From positions 18,295 through 82,294 of the forward strand of contig PWMU01000079.1 of the NCBI GenBank assembly GCA_003558065.1: a stretch of DNA of 64,000 nucleotides. The letters are read 5' to 3'. Of this stretch, positions 54,837 to 63,839 are shown piece by piece. The notes under the pieces are model-generated. The model was not told the DNA's origin, did no database searches, and saw only the letters and a list, made by a program, of their open reading frames with translations. Made by a program: the position numbers and the translations under genes. This DNA is from Opitutia bacterium (GTDB taxonomy: Bacteria > Verrucomicrobiota > Verrucomicrobiia > Opitutales > T3Sed10-336). Position 1 is the first letter of the stretch, and each line of letters opens with the position of its first letter.

Positions 54837-57410
54837 ATGCGTACGTGGATTTTTACTACAGGCCGGGCACTTCGTGTCGTCCCGATCCTGGCTTTATTCC
54901 CATTTTCTCCGCCGGGTTTTTCCGCCGTTTCCGCCGCCGAACCTGAAATCCTTTTCCAGGATCGCTTCAATGGGACCCCGATCGGGGCGAGACCGGGGGT
55001 TCCTCCCTGGACGACCGTCAATTCCGACGATCACGCGGATCACGAGTCGATCGTTCGCCGTGACGGCCACAACCTCTTCGGCCGCGGTACCGATAACCGG
55101 TATCTCGAGTTCCGCGACGCGAGCGATCTCTCGGCGAGTTTGCAGGTCGGTGCGATCGACGTCTTCGCCGAGGAGGTCGTGACCCTCGGTTTTTACGTCT
55201 ACGAACCCGACGACCCGGCCTACAACAACCAACTGACGGTGCAGCTTTTCGCCGGAAGCGGCTCCCGTACCGTTTCGAACCGCGCCCAGGTGTTCCGGTT
55301 CCGCAGCGGCGCGATTCCGCAACCGGACGGAGCGCCCGCTATTGACTACGGTATGGAGACTCCCCGCCGGGTGGACCTGGTGGTCAACAACAGCGATTCA
55401 CCCGTTACCTACGGCGATGGAGAATCGGTTGCCAGCGGTCTCGCGCATGTCTGGATCGACGGTCAATTACGGGAAACGGAGTATTCCTTTGCGCGCGAGT
55501 CGGAAACCGGACCGATACGAAGCGTCGATTTCAGTACGTTCTCGAATCACAACCAGAGGATTTTCCTGGACGCCATCACCGTGTTTCGCGGGGCGGTGGT
55601 CGGCGCGGATACGGCACCGCCGCCGCAGGAAGTGGCGTTTCCCCTCGCACTCGAACCGAACCGGGAAGTGGACGAGCTTTTCGGTTATCGTCCGGATTAC
55701 ACCCGGAACGTTCCGTCGTTTGACAGCCGGAACCGGCCCTATATCCGGAGTCGCACCGTCGATTACAACGAGACTTCGTTTGTTCACACCTGGCGTAATA
55801 ACGGTTGGATCGAACGGGATTTTCTTCAGGCTATCCGGACCGCGTATCCGGATTTTGAATCCGTTTACCGCGGAGCGGGCTGGATCGGTTCCCGTGTCGT
55901 CTTCGACAGCGAAGACCGCGCCTACACCATCGTGAACATCCGGCTGACCGGCGGCGGACACCGCAACTTGCTGTTGTTTTCCGAAGACCACGGCGAAAGC
56001 TGGGAGGTTCACGAACTCAGCCGGGGCGGGGTTTTCGCCATGGAACACTTCGTCGGACACAACGAGATCGCCGGGCCCCCGTTCCTCCTGCTTTCCAGGC
56101 GGGGCGCGGGCGATCACCCGGGCGACTGGGCCTCCTATCACGAGTTCCATTACCTGCAACCCCGGATCGAAGACGGCCAACTGGTCGTGCCGAGCTACAC
56201 CTCGAGCCACATCAACGACAAGTTGATCTCGCTGGGCCAGCATTCCGGCGGGGCGTCGTTCTCGGTGACGAAGGACGGAAAAACCCATTTCGTCTGGATC
56301 GAGGCGACCGAGGAAGAAGTGCCGGGCACGCCGACGTACGTGGCCACCTACGATCACGAGACCCGGACGCTCGGGGATCCGGAATTTCTCGCCTACGCGC
56401 CTCCGGCCAACAATTCCCACAACCGTCCGGGAATCGTCATGGACAGCGAGGGGTACCTGCATGTCGTGACCGGATCCCATCACGGCCAGAACTTCTACTA
56501 TACCCGCTCGCGGGAACCCAACGACGCCTACTCGGGCTGGACCGATCCCGAACCGGTCTGGGATACCGGGTGGACCGCCATTTCGGGGGAAGAACGCGGA
56601 GGGCAGACGTACGTGGCGCTGGTGTGCGATCCGGACGATACCCTGCACCTCGTATTCCGTCACTGGCGCGACGCCGACGAGTATTTCACGCCGCCTTCCG
56701 GCGATTACTACGCGGCGCTGTCCTATCAACGGAAACCGAAAGGCGGCGAATGGAGCGAACCGCGTCCCCTGGTGCTGCCCGAGCGCGGACGGTACTCCGT
56801 GTATTACCATAAGCTCGCCGTCGACCGGGTGGGGCGCCTGTTTCTGTCCTTCAGTTACTTTGATTGGGAATTGAACGAGCAGGCGACCGATCCGGACGAA
56901 CGTTACTGGCGCCGGATGGTGATCGTTTCGGACGACGGAGGCGACGAGTGGAAGCTGGCGGGCAACCGGGACTTTGACGATCGGTGGCTGGACACGCCGT
57001 ACCACGCCTGGCGGCGTGAGCATTTTTCGAATACGGAACTTGACCAGCCGTCCCTCAGCGGGCCGGAGGCTTCGCCCGCGGGCGACAATCTGTCCAACCT
57101 CCTCAAATACGCCCTTTGTCTCGATCCCCACACGCCCTCGGCTCACCTCGTTCCGATGCCGGCTTTGGACGACAATCGCCTGACCCTCGAGCTGGACCGT
57201 CGCCTGGACGATCCCGAACTCGTCTATCGCGTTGAGATTTCCGGGGACCTCGAGAACTGGTATTCCGGACCCGAACATACGGAGGAAACCGGGATTGCCG
57301 GTTCCGGTGACCAGGAGGACGTCGAACGCGTCCGCATCCGCGATCTGACGACCTCCGGAGAATCCCACCGCCGCTTCATGCGTCTTCGGGTCGAACGAAG
57401 TGACGACTAG
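54837..57410 (+). CDS. Secreted BNR-4 type beta-propeller protein (putative carbohydrate-active enzyme)
   Basis: The 857-residue protein has a signal peptide (hydrophobic run VVPILALFPF, cleavage near VSA|AE), a lectin-like N-terminal domain (about 35-260), then a BNR/Asp-box propeller with SEDHGESWEVHEL, VSDDGGDEWKL and HNRPGIVMDSEGYLHVVTGSHHG, which fits the BNR_4 family. Its C-terminal part (SPAGDNLSNLLKYAL...) is the tail typical of secreted verrucomicrobial enzymes. Members include polysaccharide lyases of family PL24 and sialidase-like enzymes; no catalytic residues can be assigned by eye. It sits before a GntR/LacI regulator, SDR and DUF6250-like gene, so a polysaccharide-breakdown role is reasonable. 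Confidence 0.78.
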   Translation: MRTWIFTTGRALRVVPILALFPFSPPGFSAVSAAEPEILFQDRFNGTPIGARPGVPPWTTVNSDDHADHESIVRRDGHNLFGRGTDNRYLEFRDASDLSASLQVGAIDVFAEEVVTLGFYVYEPDDPAYNNQLTVQLFAGSGSRTVSNRAQVFRFRSGAIPQPDGAPAIDYGMETPRRVDLVVNNSDSPVTYGDGESVASGLAHVWIDGQLRETEYSFARESETGPIRSVDFSTFSNHNQRIFLDAITVFRGAVVGADTAPPPQEVAFPLALEPNREVDELFGYRPDYTRNVPSFDSRNRPYIRSRTVDYNETSFVHTWRNNGWIERDFLQAIRTAYPDFESVYRGAGWIGSRVVFDSEDRAYTIVNIRLTGGGHRNLLLFSEDHGESWEVHELSRGGVFAMEHFVGHNEIAGPPFLLLSRRGAGDHPGDWASYHEFHYLQPRIEDGQLVVPSYTSSHINDKLISLGQHSGGASFSVTKDGKTHFVWIEATEEEVPGTPTYVATYDHETRTLGDPEFLAYAPPANNSHNRPGIVMDSEGYLHVVTGSHHGQNFYYTRSREPNDAYSGWTDPEPVWDTGWTAISGEERGGQTYVALVCDPDDTLHLVFRHWRDADEYFTPPSGDYYAALSYQRKPKGGEWSEPRPLVLPERGRYSVYYHKLAVDRVGRLFLSFSYFDWELNEQATDPDERYWRRMVIVSDDGGDEWKLAGNRDFDDRWLDTPYHAWRREHFSNTELDQPSLSGPEASPAGDNLSNLLKYALCLDPHTPSAHLVPMPALDDNRLTLELDRRLDDPELVYRVEISGDLENWYSGPEHTEETGIAGSGDQEDVERVRIRDLTTSGESHRRFMRLRVERSDD

Positions 57411-57732
57411 TGCGTATGGCAAGGTTAAGTCGCGACTCCGCGGTCGAAACCGCCCCAGAACGCAACCAGGAGCTGAAAACCAATTGAATTCCTTCTCCCG
57501 CATCCTTCGTAGGCCTGCCCGTGAGGACAGGGAGAACCGGGGCGATCGCTCTCACCTTGTGGCGACCGGGTTTTCGCTTGGAGCAAACCAGCTCGTAGAA
57601 CCGGGATTTGCGCCGCATCATGTACGAGCGAATGTTTCCTGTCATATATTTTCTCACTTTCGAGTGGCCTCCTTGGCGAGGGTCGGCTACTCGTGAAAGA
57701 AGCATTTCAGCAACCCGAGTCTTCGAAACGTT
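57411..57732. other. Gap before the GntR/LacI regulator
   Basis: 322 bases with no recognised gene. The part at 57640-57660 is AT-rich (CATATATTTTCTCAC) and may hold the regulator's promoter and operator. Short inverted matches were not convincing enough to call an operator. Confidence 0.35.
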
Positions 57733-58815
57733 TTGGAAATCCCAACTCGCACATCCCTCATCTCCCAGACCGCGGCCGCCCTTCGCGAGGGTATCCGTGA
57801 AGGGGTCTGGATCGGTTTTCTTCCCGGGGAGCGCGCGTTGTGCGACCACCTTCAGGTCAGCCGTCCGACACTGCGGGGTGCTCTGGATGTCCTTCAGCGG
57901 GAAGGCGTGATTTCGGTCAGTCACGGACGGCGTCGACAGATACTTAAGGGCGAGGCCGTTCCGCGGACCCAAACCGACCACGTCTGCGTACTCTCCGAAA
58001 TCCCTCTGCATCGGATGCCGCCGGTTTCCCTGTTTTATCTGAATGAGTTGCACCGGCACCTTCAGGATACGGATCTGCAAATGGATGTCTTGTCCCCGCC
58101 GGGCCTGACCAGGAAGAAGGATCCCGCCGCGTTGCTCGACAAACTGGTCCGCGATCACCCGGGAGCCTGTTGGGTGCTCACCGTCACCAACCGGGCCGTC
58201 CAGGAATGGTTCATGCGCAACGGTGTCCCTTCGCTGGTGGCCGGCTCGTGCTACGAAGGCATCACGCTGCCGTCGTTCGATATCGATTATCAGGCCGTGT
58301 GCCGGCACGCGGCGGGTCTGTTTGTGAGCCGGGGCCACCGGCGGGTGGCGATGGTCCTGCCGGACAAACCCACGCCGGCGGGCGAGGCGAGCGAGTCGGG
58401 TTTCGAGGAGGGCATGGCCATGTCCAACGAATCGGGAGTGCAGGGACTCGTTCTCCGGCACGACGGCACCTGCTGGGATCTGTGTCAAAAGCTGAGCGCT
58501 CTGCTGGAGCGGCCCGAGGCCCCAACCGGTATTCTGGCCTGCAAGCCGCTCAATGTCCTCACCGTACTCACCTTGCTTCAGCGCTCCGGTTACCGGTTGC
58601 CCGAGGATATTTCGCTGGTGTCCCGTGACAGCGACACCTATCTGGGCTACCTGACTCCCAATGTGACGCGTTATTCGATCCGGAGGCGGAATTTCGGCAG
58701 CCGCCTGTCCCGCCTGGTCCTGCAGTTGGCGCAAACCGGTGCGCTGCCCTACCGGCCCTGCCGGTTTATTCCCGGACTTGAGGAGGGCGAGACGCTGGGA
58801 GAGGCAAAGGGGTGA
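57733..58815 (+). CDS. GntR-type transcriptional regulator with LacI-type sensor domain
   Basis: The 360-residue protein has an N-terminal GntR winged helix (about 8-70; ALREGIREGVWIGFLPGER, LQVSRPTLRGALDVLQREGVI) and a C-terminal periplasmic-binding-protein fold like LacI/GalR sensors (HVCVLSEIP..., DIDYQAVCRHAAGLFVSRGHRRVAMV, PTGILACKPLNVLTVLTLLQRSGYRLPEDISLVSRD). This GntR/LacI mix is a common verrucomicrobial sugar regulator. The start is a TTG at 57733; a later start would cut the first helix. It is followed by the SDR and DUF6250-like genes and likely controls them. Confidence 0.86.
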   Translation: MEIPTRTSLISQTAAALREGIREGVWIGFLPGERALCDHLQVSRPTLRGALDVLQREGVISVSHGRRRQILKGEAVPRTQTDHVCVLSEIPLHRMPPVSLFYLNELHRHLQDTDLQMDVLSPPGLTRKKDPAALLDKLVRDHPGACWVLTVTNRAVQEWFMRNGVPSLVAGSCYEGITLPSFDIDYQAVCRHAAGLFVSRGHRRVAMVLPDKPTPAGEASESGFEEGMAMSNESGVQGLVLRHDGTCWDLCQKLSALLERPEAPTGILACKPLNVLTVLTLLQRSGYRLPEDISLVSRDSDTYLGYLTPNVTRYSIRRRNFGSRLSRLVLQLAQTGALPYRPCRFIPGLEEGETLGEAKG

Positions 58816-58929
58816 GACGGGCCGGTTCCGGGGGCGGTTTCGCAATCACTCGCGAGCGGCTCGCCCCGATGCCCGCCGCGTTTGAGATTGCTCATACCCG
58901 GACGCGTCGTGTAACTAGTGACGACAACG

Positions 58930-59652
58930 ATGAATTGGAGCGAAAGAGTCGTACTGGTGACGGGAGGAGCGCGCGGTATCGGGCGTGCCTGCGTCGAGGC
59001 ATTCGCCTCCCGCGGTGCCCGGGTCGTCCTCAATTATCGAACCTCCGGGGATGAGGCCCTCGCCATCGCCGCCGATTACAGGAAGACCGTGTTTCCCGTG
59101 CAGGGGGATGTGTCGCGCGAAGAGGCTATCAGGAAGCTGTTCGATGCCGCGGTAACCGAGTTCGGAGCGATTGACACCCTCGTCAATAATGCCGGGATCG
59201 TGGGGCGAACGAAATTTCCCGACCTGACCGGCGATGCGTTCCTGGATATGCTGAACGCCAATACGGTGGGACCGTACCGGGTGACCCGCGAATTTTTCCA
59301 GAGACTGGAAGGGCGACCGGGCGCGGTGGTAAACATCGGTTCCATGCGGGCCTTTCTGCCCACCAGCGTCGATTACGCGGCGTCCAAGACCGCGCTCCAC
59401 AACATGACGGTGTCGCTGGCCAAGGCCATGGCCCCGAAGGTACGGGTCAATGCGGTGGCTCCGGGGTTTACCGATACCGACATGCACGCGGGCAGTCGGG
59501 ATCGCCTGGATGCCGAAGGAAAGAAAGCCTTGCTTGAGCGGTATTCGACGCCGCAGGATATTGCCGATGCCGTGACGTTTCTCGCGTCGGACCGGGCCCG
59601 CTCCATCACCGGCCAGGTTCTCCTGGTCGACAACGGGCGAAGCCTGGCTTGA
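58930..59652 (+). CDS. SDR-family oxidoreductase (FabG-like)
   Basis: The 240-residue classical short-chain dehydrogenase has TGGARGIG near the N-terminus, NNAG, and the catalytic Ser138, Tyr149 and Lys153 (SMRAFLPTSVDYAASK). The ATG at 58930 is preferred to a GTG at 58918. The C-terminal AFLASDRARSITGQVL-type end (here TFLASDRARSITGQVLLVDNG) matches sugar- and acyl-acting SDRs. Next to a sugar-type regulator and lectin-like lipoprotein, it probably oxidises a sugar, but FabG-like fatty-acid use cannot be excluded. The next start is 48 bases on. Confidence 0.93.
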   Translation: MNWSERVVLVTGGARGIGRACVEAFASRGARVVLNYRTSGDEALAIAADYRKTVFPVQGDVSREEAIRKLFDAAVTEFGAIDTLVNNAGIVGRTKFPDLTGDAFLDMLNANTVGPYRVTREFFQRLEGRPGAVVNIGSMRAFLPTSVDYAASKTALHNMTVSLAKAMAPKVRVNAVAPGFTDTDMHAGSRDRLDAEGKKALLERYSTPQDIADAVTFLASDRARSITGQVLLVDNGRSLA

Positions 59653-59700
59653 TAGGGGCGTCGCGGGTCTATGATTTTCAGGTTCAGAAGGAGGAAACGA

Positions 59701-60513
59701 ATGAGAATGAAACCCTGTTGGAACAGGATCGGTATTGTGATTTTTGCGGCGCTCGTCGCCGGCTCGATTGGCTGCGTGGGGCCGCACACGGGTTCCGCCG
59801 AACAAACGGAGGAGACGATGGAGAATGACGAACGGCTAATCGTGAACGAGGACTTTAGCGACGTTCGGCGGAACGATGCCGGACGGCTGATCCACGGGGC
59901 TCATGACTGGTGGGTGGAAGGGGGCGAGCGCACCTGGGTCGAGGACGGCCGGCTCCACGTGAAGGCCGATCCGGAGGACGACGACGATCCCGGGTACGTC
60001 GCCACCGTCTGGTGCAAGACTCCGATTTCCGGCGGCGTCCGTATCGAAATGAAAGCGCATGTGATCGACTCCACGGTCGGCGCGAACAACATCAATATTT
60101 TCTTCTTTTACTCCGACCCCGAGGGAAGTCCGCTCTTTGAAAGCCGCGGGGATCGCGCCGACGCCGCGTACCGGTACTACCACGACCTTGATGGTTACAT
60201 CGTCACTTTTCTCAGCGACCGCCGGGAGGAAATGGGCGTGACCGAGGCCGGTCACCCGAATGCCCGTTTCCGGCTCCGGCGGTGCCCCGGGTTCAACCTG
60301 GTCGATGAGGACTACGACCCGATGGGGGTGCTGGCCGGTCGGACGTACGATCTGACGATTATTCGCGAGAACGGCGTGATCACTTTTAAAGTGGACGGGG
60401 AATCCTTTCTCGAATGGGAGGACGAGGAGCCTCTGAAGGAAGGCTTCCTGGGCCTTCGCACCTTCCGGACTTACTTGTGGTGGGACGATATACGGGTCTA
60501 CCAGCTCGACTGA
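59701..60513 (+). CDS. Lectin-fold lipoprotein, DUF6250/DUF1961-like
   Basis: AGGAGGAAACGA directly before the ATG at 59701 is a strong ribosome site and fixes the start (270 residues). A lipobox ends the signal peptide (LVAGSIGC), so it is membrane-anchored. The body is a concanavalin-like jelly roll: RTWVEDGRLHVKAD, GVRIEMKAHVID, NNINIFFFYSDPEG, DLTIIRENGVITFKVDGESFLEWEDEEPL and GFLGLRTFRTYLWWDDIRVYQL, the DUF6250 pattern. Related proteins bind or hydrolyse polysaccharide. It is the third gene of the GntR/LacI-SDR set. Confidence 0.8.
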   Translation: MRMKPCWNRIGIVIFAALVAGSIGCVGPHTGSAEQTEETMENDERLIVNEDFSDVRRNDAGRLIHGAHDWWVEGGERTWVEDGRLHVKADPEDDDDPGYVATVWCKTPISGGVRIEMKAHVIDSTVGANNINIFFFYSDPEGSPLFESRGDRADAAYRYYHDLDGYIVTFLSDRREEMGVTEAGHPNARFRLRRCPGFNLVDEDYDPMGVLAGRTYDLTIIRENGVITFKVDGESFLEWEDEEPLKEGFLGLRTFRTYLWWDDIRVYQLD

Positions 60514-60574
60514 TGACGAGGGTGCGGGGGATTCGGGGGCCTGAGGGGCTTGGTGCCGTCCGGGCGGGTCGCTT

Positions 60575-62164
60575 TCAGAATCCCGCGGCCTGACCGTCTT
60601 TACGGGGATCGGAGGCCGCGCACCAGCCGTCGCCCAGTTTCTGAACGAGCTGCGCACCGCCGAAAGCGCCCTCAGGGCCGGGATAAACAACCCTGTGGCC
60701 GCGTCGGCGCAGCTCGTCCGCCACTTCCGGGGCGATCCCGGCTTCCAGCGCCAGACTCGAATCTTTCCGCAGGAAAAAGCGCGGAGCATCCGCGGCGGCC
60801 TGGGGATTCTGGTGCCAGGCGAAGATCCGGGTCATCATCTGCACATGTCCCTGCGCCTGCATGTGACCTCCCATTACCCCGAAGGCGAGAAGCGGCTTTC
60901 CGTTGCCGGTGACGAATCCCGGAATAATGGTGTGAAACGGGCGCTTGTTGCCGGCGGCCTGGTTGGGATGGCCGGCTTCCAGCGAAAAACCGTGTCCGCG
61001 GTTCTGGAGGCTGATTCCCGTATCCGGAATAACAATACCCGAGCCGAAGCCCTGGAAGTTTGATTGGATGAAAGAGACCATTCGACCTTCCGCGTCCGCC
61101 GTGGCCAGATACACGGTTCCTCCGCCGCGCGGTATCCTTGAGCGGGGTGTGCCCGCCGCGGCCATGTCGATCTCCGCCGCCCCTGCGGCGAGAAAGCGCT
61201 CGTCGAGAAAGGATTCCAACGGCGCATCCATGAAGGCCGGATCGCCCACATGTTCGGCTGCTTCGGCAAAGGCGATCCGCATCGCTTCGACCTGGAGGTG
61301 AAGGGCGTCGGCCGAATCGGGGGGGAGGGTTGCGATTTCGCGCTGTCGGAGAATACCCACGGCGATCAGCGCCGCCAGCCCCTGGCCGTTCGGCGGAAGC
61401 TCGTGGAGCGTGCCTCCGCAAAACTCCTGTTCCAGGGGAGCGACCCACTCGCCCCGGTGGGCCCCAAGATCCGCCTCGGTGAGCAAGCCTCCGCTCGAAC
61501 GGGCGTGCGCCCCGATCTTTGCCGCCAGTGCTCCTCGATAAAAGGACTCGCCCTTTGTTTGAGCAATCTCTTCGAGGGTGCGTGCCTGCCCGGCGCTGTG
61601 AAATCGCTCGCCGGGCCCGGGCGCCCGCCCTCCGGGAAGAAAGGTTTCCTCAAACCCGGGAAACCGGCGGAAGCGTTCCGCCGCTCCAGCCCAGGCCCGC
61701 GCGGTCACCGGAGAAACGGCGAAACCCTCGCGCGCATAACGGATCGCATCGGCGAAAAGCGCTTCGAACGGCAGCCGGCCGAAGCGCTCGGACAGCTGTA
61801 CCCAGCTGTCGACTGCACCAGGGACGGTTACAGGTTCCCAGCCCGTCTCGGGAATTTCCGTTTTCCCGCGGAATCGTTCCGGGGACAACGCCGCCGGCGC
61901 GCGGCCGGATCCGTTGAAGCCGTGCAGGCGACTTCCGTCCCAGAGGAGCCCAAACGCGTCGCTGCCGATTCCATTGCTGGTGGGTTCCACCACCGTCAGC
62001 GTAATGGCGGCCGCCAGGGCCGCGTCCACCGCGTTGCCCCCCGCCCGCATCACAGCCACCCCAGCCTGGGTCGCCAGGGGTTGCGAGGTCGCCACAACCG
62101 AGTCGGCTATTACCGGCATCCGCTGCGACCCGTAGGGAAACTCCCAGGAATGCGGAAACGTCAT
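60575..62164 (-). CDS. Gamma-glutamyltranspeptidase family protein
   Basis: N-terminal nucleophile hydrolase of 529 residues (ATG at 62164; a GTG two codons earlier is also open). The family opening ATSQPLATQAGVAVMRAGGNAVDAALAAA is followed by the autoprocessing site with the likely nucleophile Thr350 in RGGGTVYLATAD, and by the small-subunit motifs QSNFQGFGSGI and FGVMGGHMQAQGH. No signal peptide is seen, unlike typical periplasmic Ggt, so it may be a cytosolic GGT or cephalosporin-acylase-like relative. It is convergent with the DUF6250-like gene. Confidence 0.88.
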   Translation of the reverse strand: MTFPHSWEFPYGSQRMPVIADSVVATSQPLATQAGVAVMRAGGNAVDAALAAAITLTVVEPTSNGIGSDAFGLLWDGSRLHGFNGSGRAPAALSPERFRGKTEIPETGWEPVTVPGAVDSWVQLSERFGRLPFEALFADAIRYAREGFAVSPVTARAWAGAAERFRRFPGFEETFLPGGRAPGPGERFHSAGQARTLEEIAQTKGESFYRGALAAKIGAHARSSGGLLTEADLGAHRGEWVAPLEQEFCGGTLHELPPNGQGLAALIAVGILRQREIATLPPDSADALHLQVEAMRIAFAEAAEHVGDPAFMDAPLESFLDERFLAAGAAEIDMAAAGTPRSRIPRGGGTVYLATADAEGRMVSFIQSNFQGFGSGIVIPDTGISLQNRGHGFSLEAGHPNQAAGNKRPFHTIIPGFVTGNGKPLLAFGVMGGHMQAQGHVQMMTRIFAWHQNPQAAADAPRFFLRKDSSLALEAGIAPEVADELRRRGHRVVYPGPEGAFGGAQLVQKLGDGWCAASDPRKDGQAAGF

Positions 62165-62229
62165 GTCCACACAGAAAAGCCGGAATCCCTTTTTGAGACA
62201 AGCGGGGAATCGGGGAAGGGCACGATTGT

Positions 62230-62610
62230 CTACCGCGCGTCATCAGGGATGCCTCGGGGCCCGTGTATGTAATCGCCGATGGGCATCCGGCTCACAAGGC
62301 AAAATGCGTGAAGGAGTTCGTGGATTCCATGAACAAGCAGCTTGAGCTGTTTATTCTGCCACGATGCAGTCCCGGGCTCAACCCGGATGAATTGGTTTGG
62401 AATGATATCAAAACAAACGCTTTGGCTCGGATTGGTCATCACACCAAGGAAGAAATGAAAAAGGTAGACATGAAATGCCTTCGAGCGTTACAGGAAACGC
62501 CGGAAAAAGTCCGAGGGTTCTTTAAAACACCATCCACCAGTTGCGCAGCCTTAAGCATCTATTGTCTCTATAATGCTGATCCTATTGGAAAATTGCGACG
62601 CCGGGAATAA
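62230..62610 (+). pseudogene. IS630-family transposase remnant (C-terminal part)
   Basis: The frame begins in the gap after the ggt start with RVIRDASGPVYVIADGHPAHK (the first part overlapping the open-frame start) and continues LPRCSPGLNPDELVWNDIK, the C-terminal DDE-transposase motifs of IS630/Tc1-type elements. The N-terminal DNA-binding half and the first catalytic Asp region are absent, and the composition is AT-richer than the neighbours. Total visible length is about 125 residues against about 340 in a full element, so it is a scar. Inverted repeats of the element were not found. Confidence 0.8.
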
Positions 62611-62637
62611 GAGGGCGGTAGGTCCGTCGCACTTGAG

Positions 62638-63177
62638 ATGGCCGACGACTGGGAATTCAAGGAACTGGTGCAAGCGTGGTACGACCCGCTTCACCGGTTT
62701 GCCTACTCCCTCACGGGCAGGCGTGAGGATGTTGTGGACTTAACGCAGGAGACGTTTCTAAAGTGGGCGCGAAAACGCGGCACCCTAAGGAAACGGAGTA
62801 AGACGAAATCCTGGCTTTTTACCGTTCTTTACCGGCAATCTTTGGATCAGGCGCGGCGGGCAATCCGCTTTCCCAATATGGAGTTCAACGAGGAAGGTGT
62901 ATCACGAGGAGAAGGGAGCGAACCGAGGCGGCGCCTAGATTCCGAATCGGCGGTACAGGCGCTGGCATCTTTGGACGAGCCGTTTCGGGGGCCGCTGGCC
63001 CTGTTCTATTTTAGGAACCATTCTTATCGGGAAATTTCAGAAATTCTGGATGTCCCCATGGGTACGGTCATGTCCCGTATTCGCCGGGGAAAAGACCGGT
63101 TGCGTGTGAAACTGGAGACTTCCAGGGAAAGCGGGAATCCAGTGATTCCTTTCTCCAGAAAGGAGACAGGATCATGA
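62638..63177 (+). CDS. ECF RNA polymerase sigma factor
   Basis: The 179-residue protein has a sigma-2 region (LHRFAYSLTGRREDVVDLTQETFLKWARK) and a sigma-4 helix-turn-helix (YREISEILDVPMGTVMSRIRRGKDRLR), with the family-typical linker between. It lacks region 1 and 3, so it is an ECF (group 4) sigma factor. Its end overlaps the next start (ATGA), and the neighbour looks like its membrane anti-sigma factor, so the pair should respond to an envelope or extracytoplasmic cue. It follows the IS630 scar by 28 bases. Confidence 0.95.
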   Translation: MADDWEFKELVQAWYDPLHRFAYSLTGRREDVVDLTQETFLKWARKRGTLRKRSKTKSWLFTVLYRQSLDQARRAIRFPNMEFNEEGVSRGEGSEPRRRLDSESAVQALASLDEPFRGPLALFYFRNHSYREISEILDVPMGTVMSRIRRGKDRLRVKLETSRESGNPVIPFSRKETGS

Positions 63178-63698
63178 CAAACGAGGAAGCAAAGAGGATT
63201 TTGAGCGCCTATCGTCCGGATCGCGAGGATTCCGGAGATCGGTTTTTTGAGGACGCCCTGAGGCAAGCCGAGCGGGATCCCGAACTCTCGCGCTGGTTTA
63301 AGGAGCAGCGGCGGTTCGATCGTTCCGTGTCGGCGGCGCTCGACGGTATTGAGGTTCCGGCTGAGGCTAGACGGGAAGTGGTGGCCGCAGCCAGGGTGGA
63401 GGCGCGGGTTCGTCAGTTTCCGCGGTTGATCACGGGATTGGCCGCGGCACTCGTATTGACCGGCGGTTTGGTTTTTGCCTGGTTGGGCACAAGCCTGTCC
63501 GGGAATGTAGATGATTCGCAAGCTTGGCTGAAAGAGGGCGATCGGGTTCCTGAAGTTACCGTCCGTACACGTGATAAAGAGCCCCTCGATCTGGCCGAGG
63601 CCGTACGCGAGCAGACCAGCCTGCTGGTTAATCCCGACTACCGTGATCGCCTCTCCGCTGAAGAAATCCTCGAAGTGGCGGAGGCGCTGAGCCGATGA
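63174..63698 (+). CDS. Putative anti-sigma factor, single-pass membrane protein
   Basis: The 174-residue protein overlaps the sigma gene by four bases. It has a cytosolic N-terminal part (residues 1-80; MTNEEAKRILSAYRPD, ARRDPELSRWF-like FEDALRQAERDPELSRWF), one transmembrane helix (about 82-102, LITGLAAALVLTGGLVFAWLG) and a short outer part. The zinc HxxxCxxC motif of classic anti-sigmas is absent, so this is a non-zinc anti-sigma by position and layout, not by motif. Similar arrangements occur in other Opitutae (recalled, not checked). Confidence 0.75.
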   Translation: MTNEEAKRILSAYRPDREDSGDRFFEDALRQAERDPELSRWFKEQRRFDRSVSAALDGIEVPAEARREVVAAARVEARVRQFPRLITGLAAALVLTGGLVFAWLGTSLSGNVDDSQAWLKEGDRVPEVTVRTRDKEPLDLAEAVREQTSLLVNPDYRDRLSAEEILEVAEALSR

Positions 63699-63712
63699 AC
63701 ACGACGGTTCAT

Positions 63713-63792
63713 TGTGGCGACCGATTTTACATCGGGAGTTCGGGCCGGGTATTCCTAGCCATCCCCTCCGGACATAAAGTCCGTCGCCACAA
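63713..63792. repeat. Imperfect inverted repeat between sigma locus and radical SAM gene
   Basis: TTGTGGCGACCGA at the left and TCCGTCGCCACAA at the right pair over ten bases; inner words CCGATTTTACATCGG and CCGGACATAAAGTCCG can form smaller stems. It may be a small repeat element, a terminator-like structure or part of the next gene's leader. Edges are accurate to about one base. Confidence 0.5.
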
Positions 63793-63839
63793 GCGAATAT
63801 CCGGCCATTTAACCGCTTGGATACGGATGTAAATCCGAA

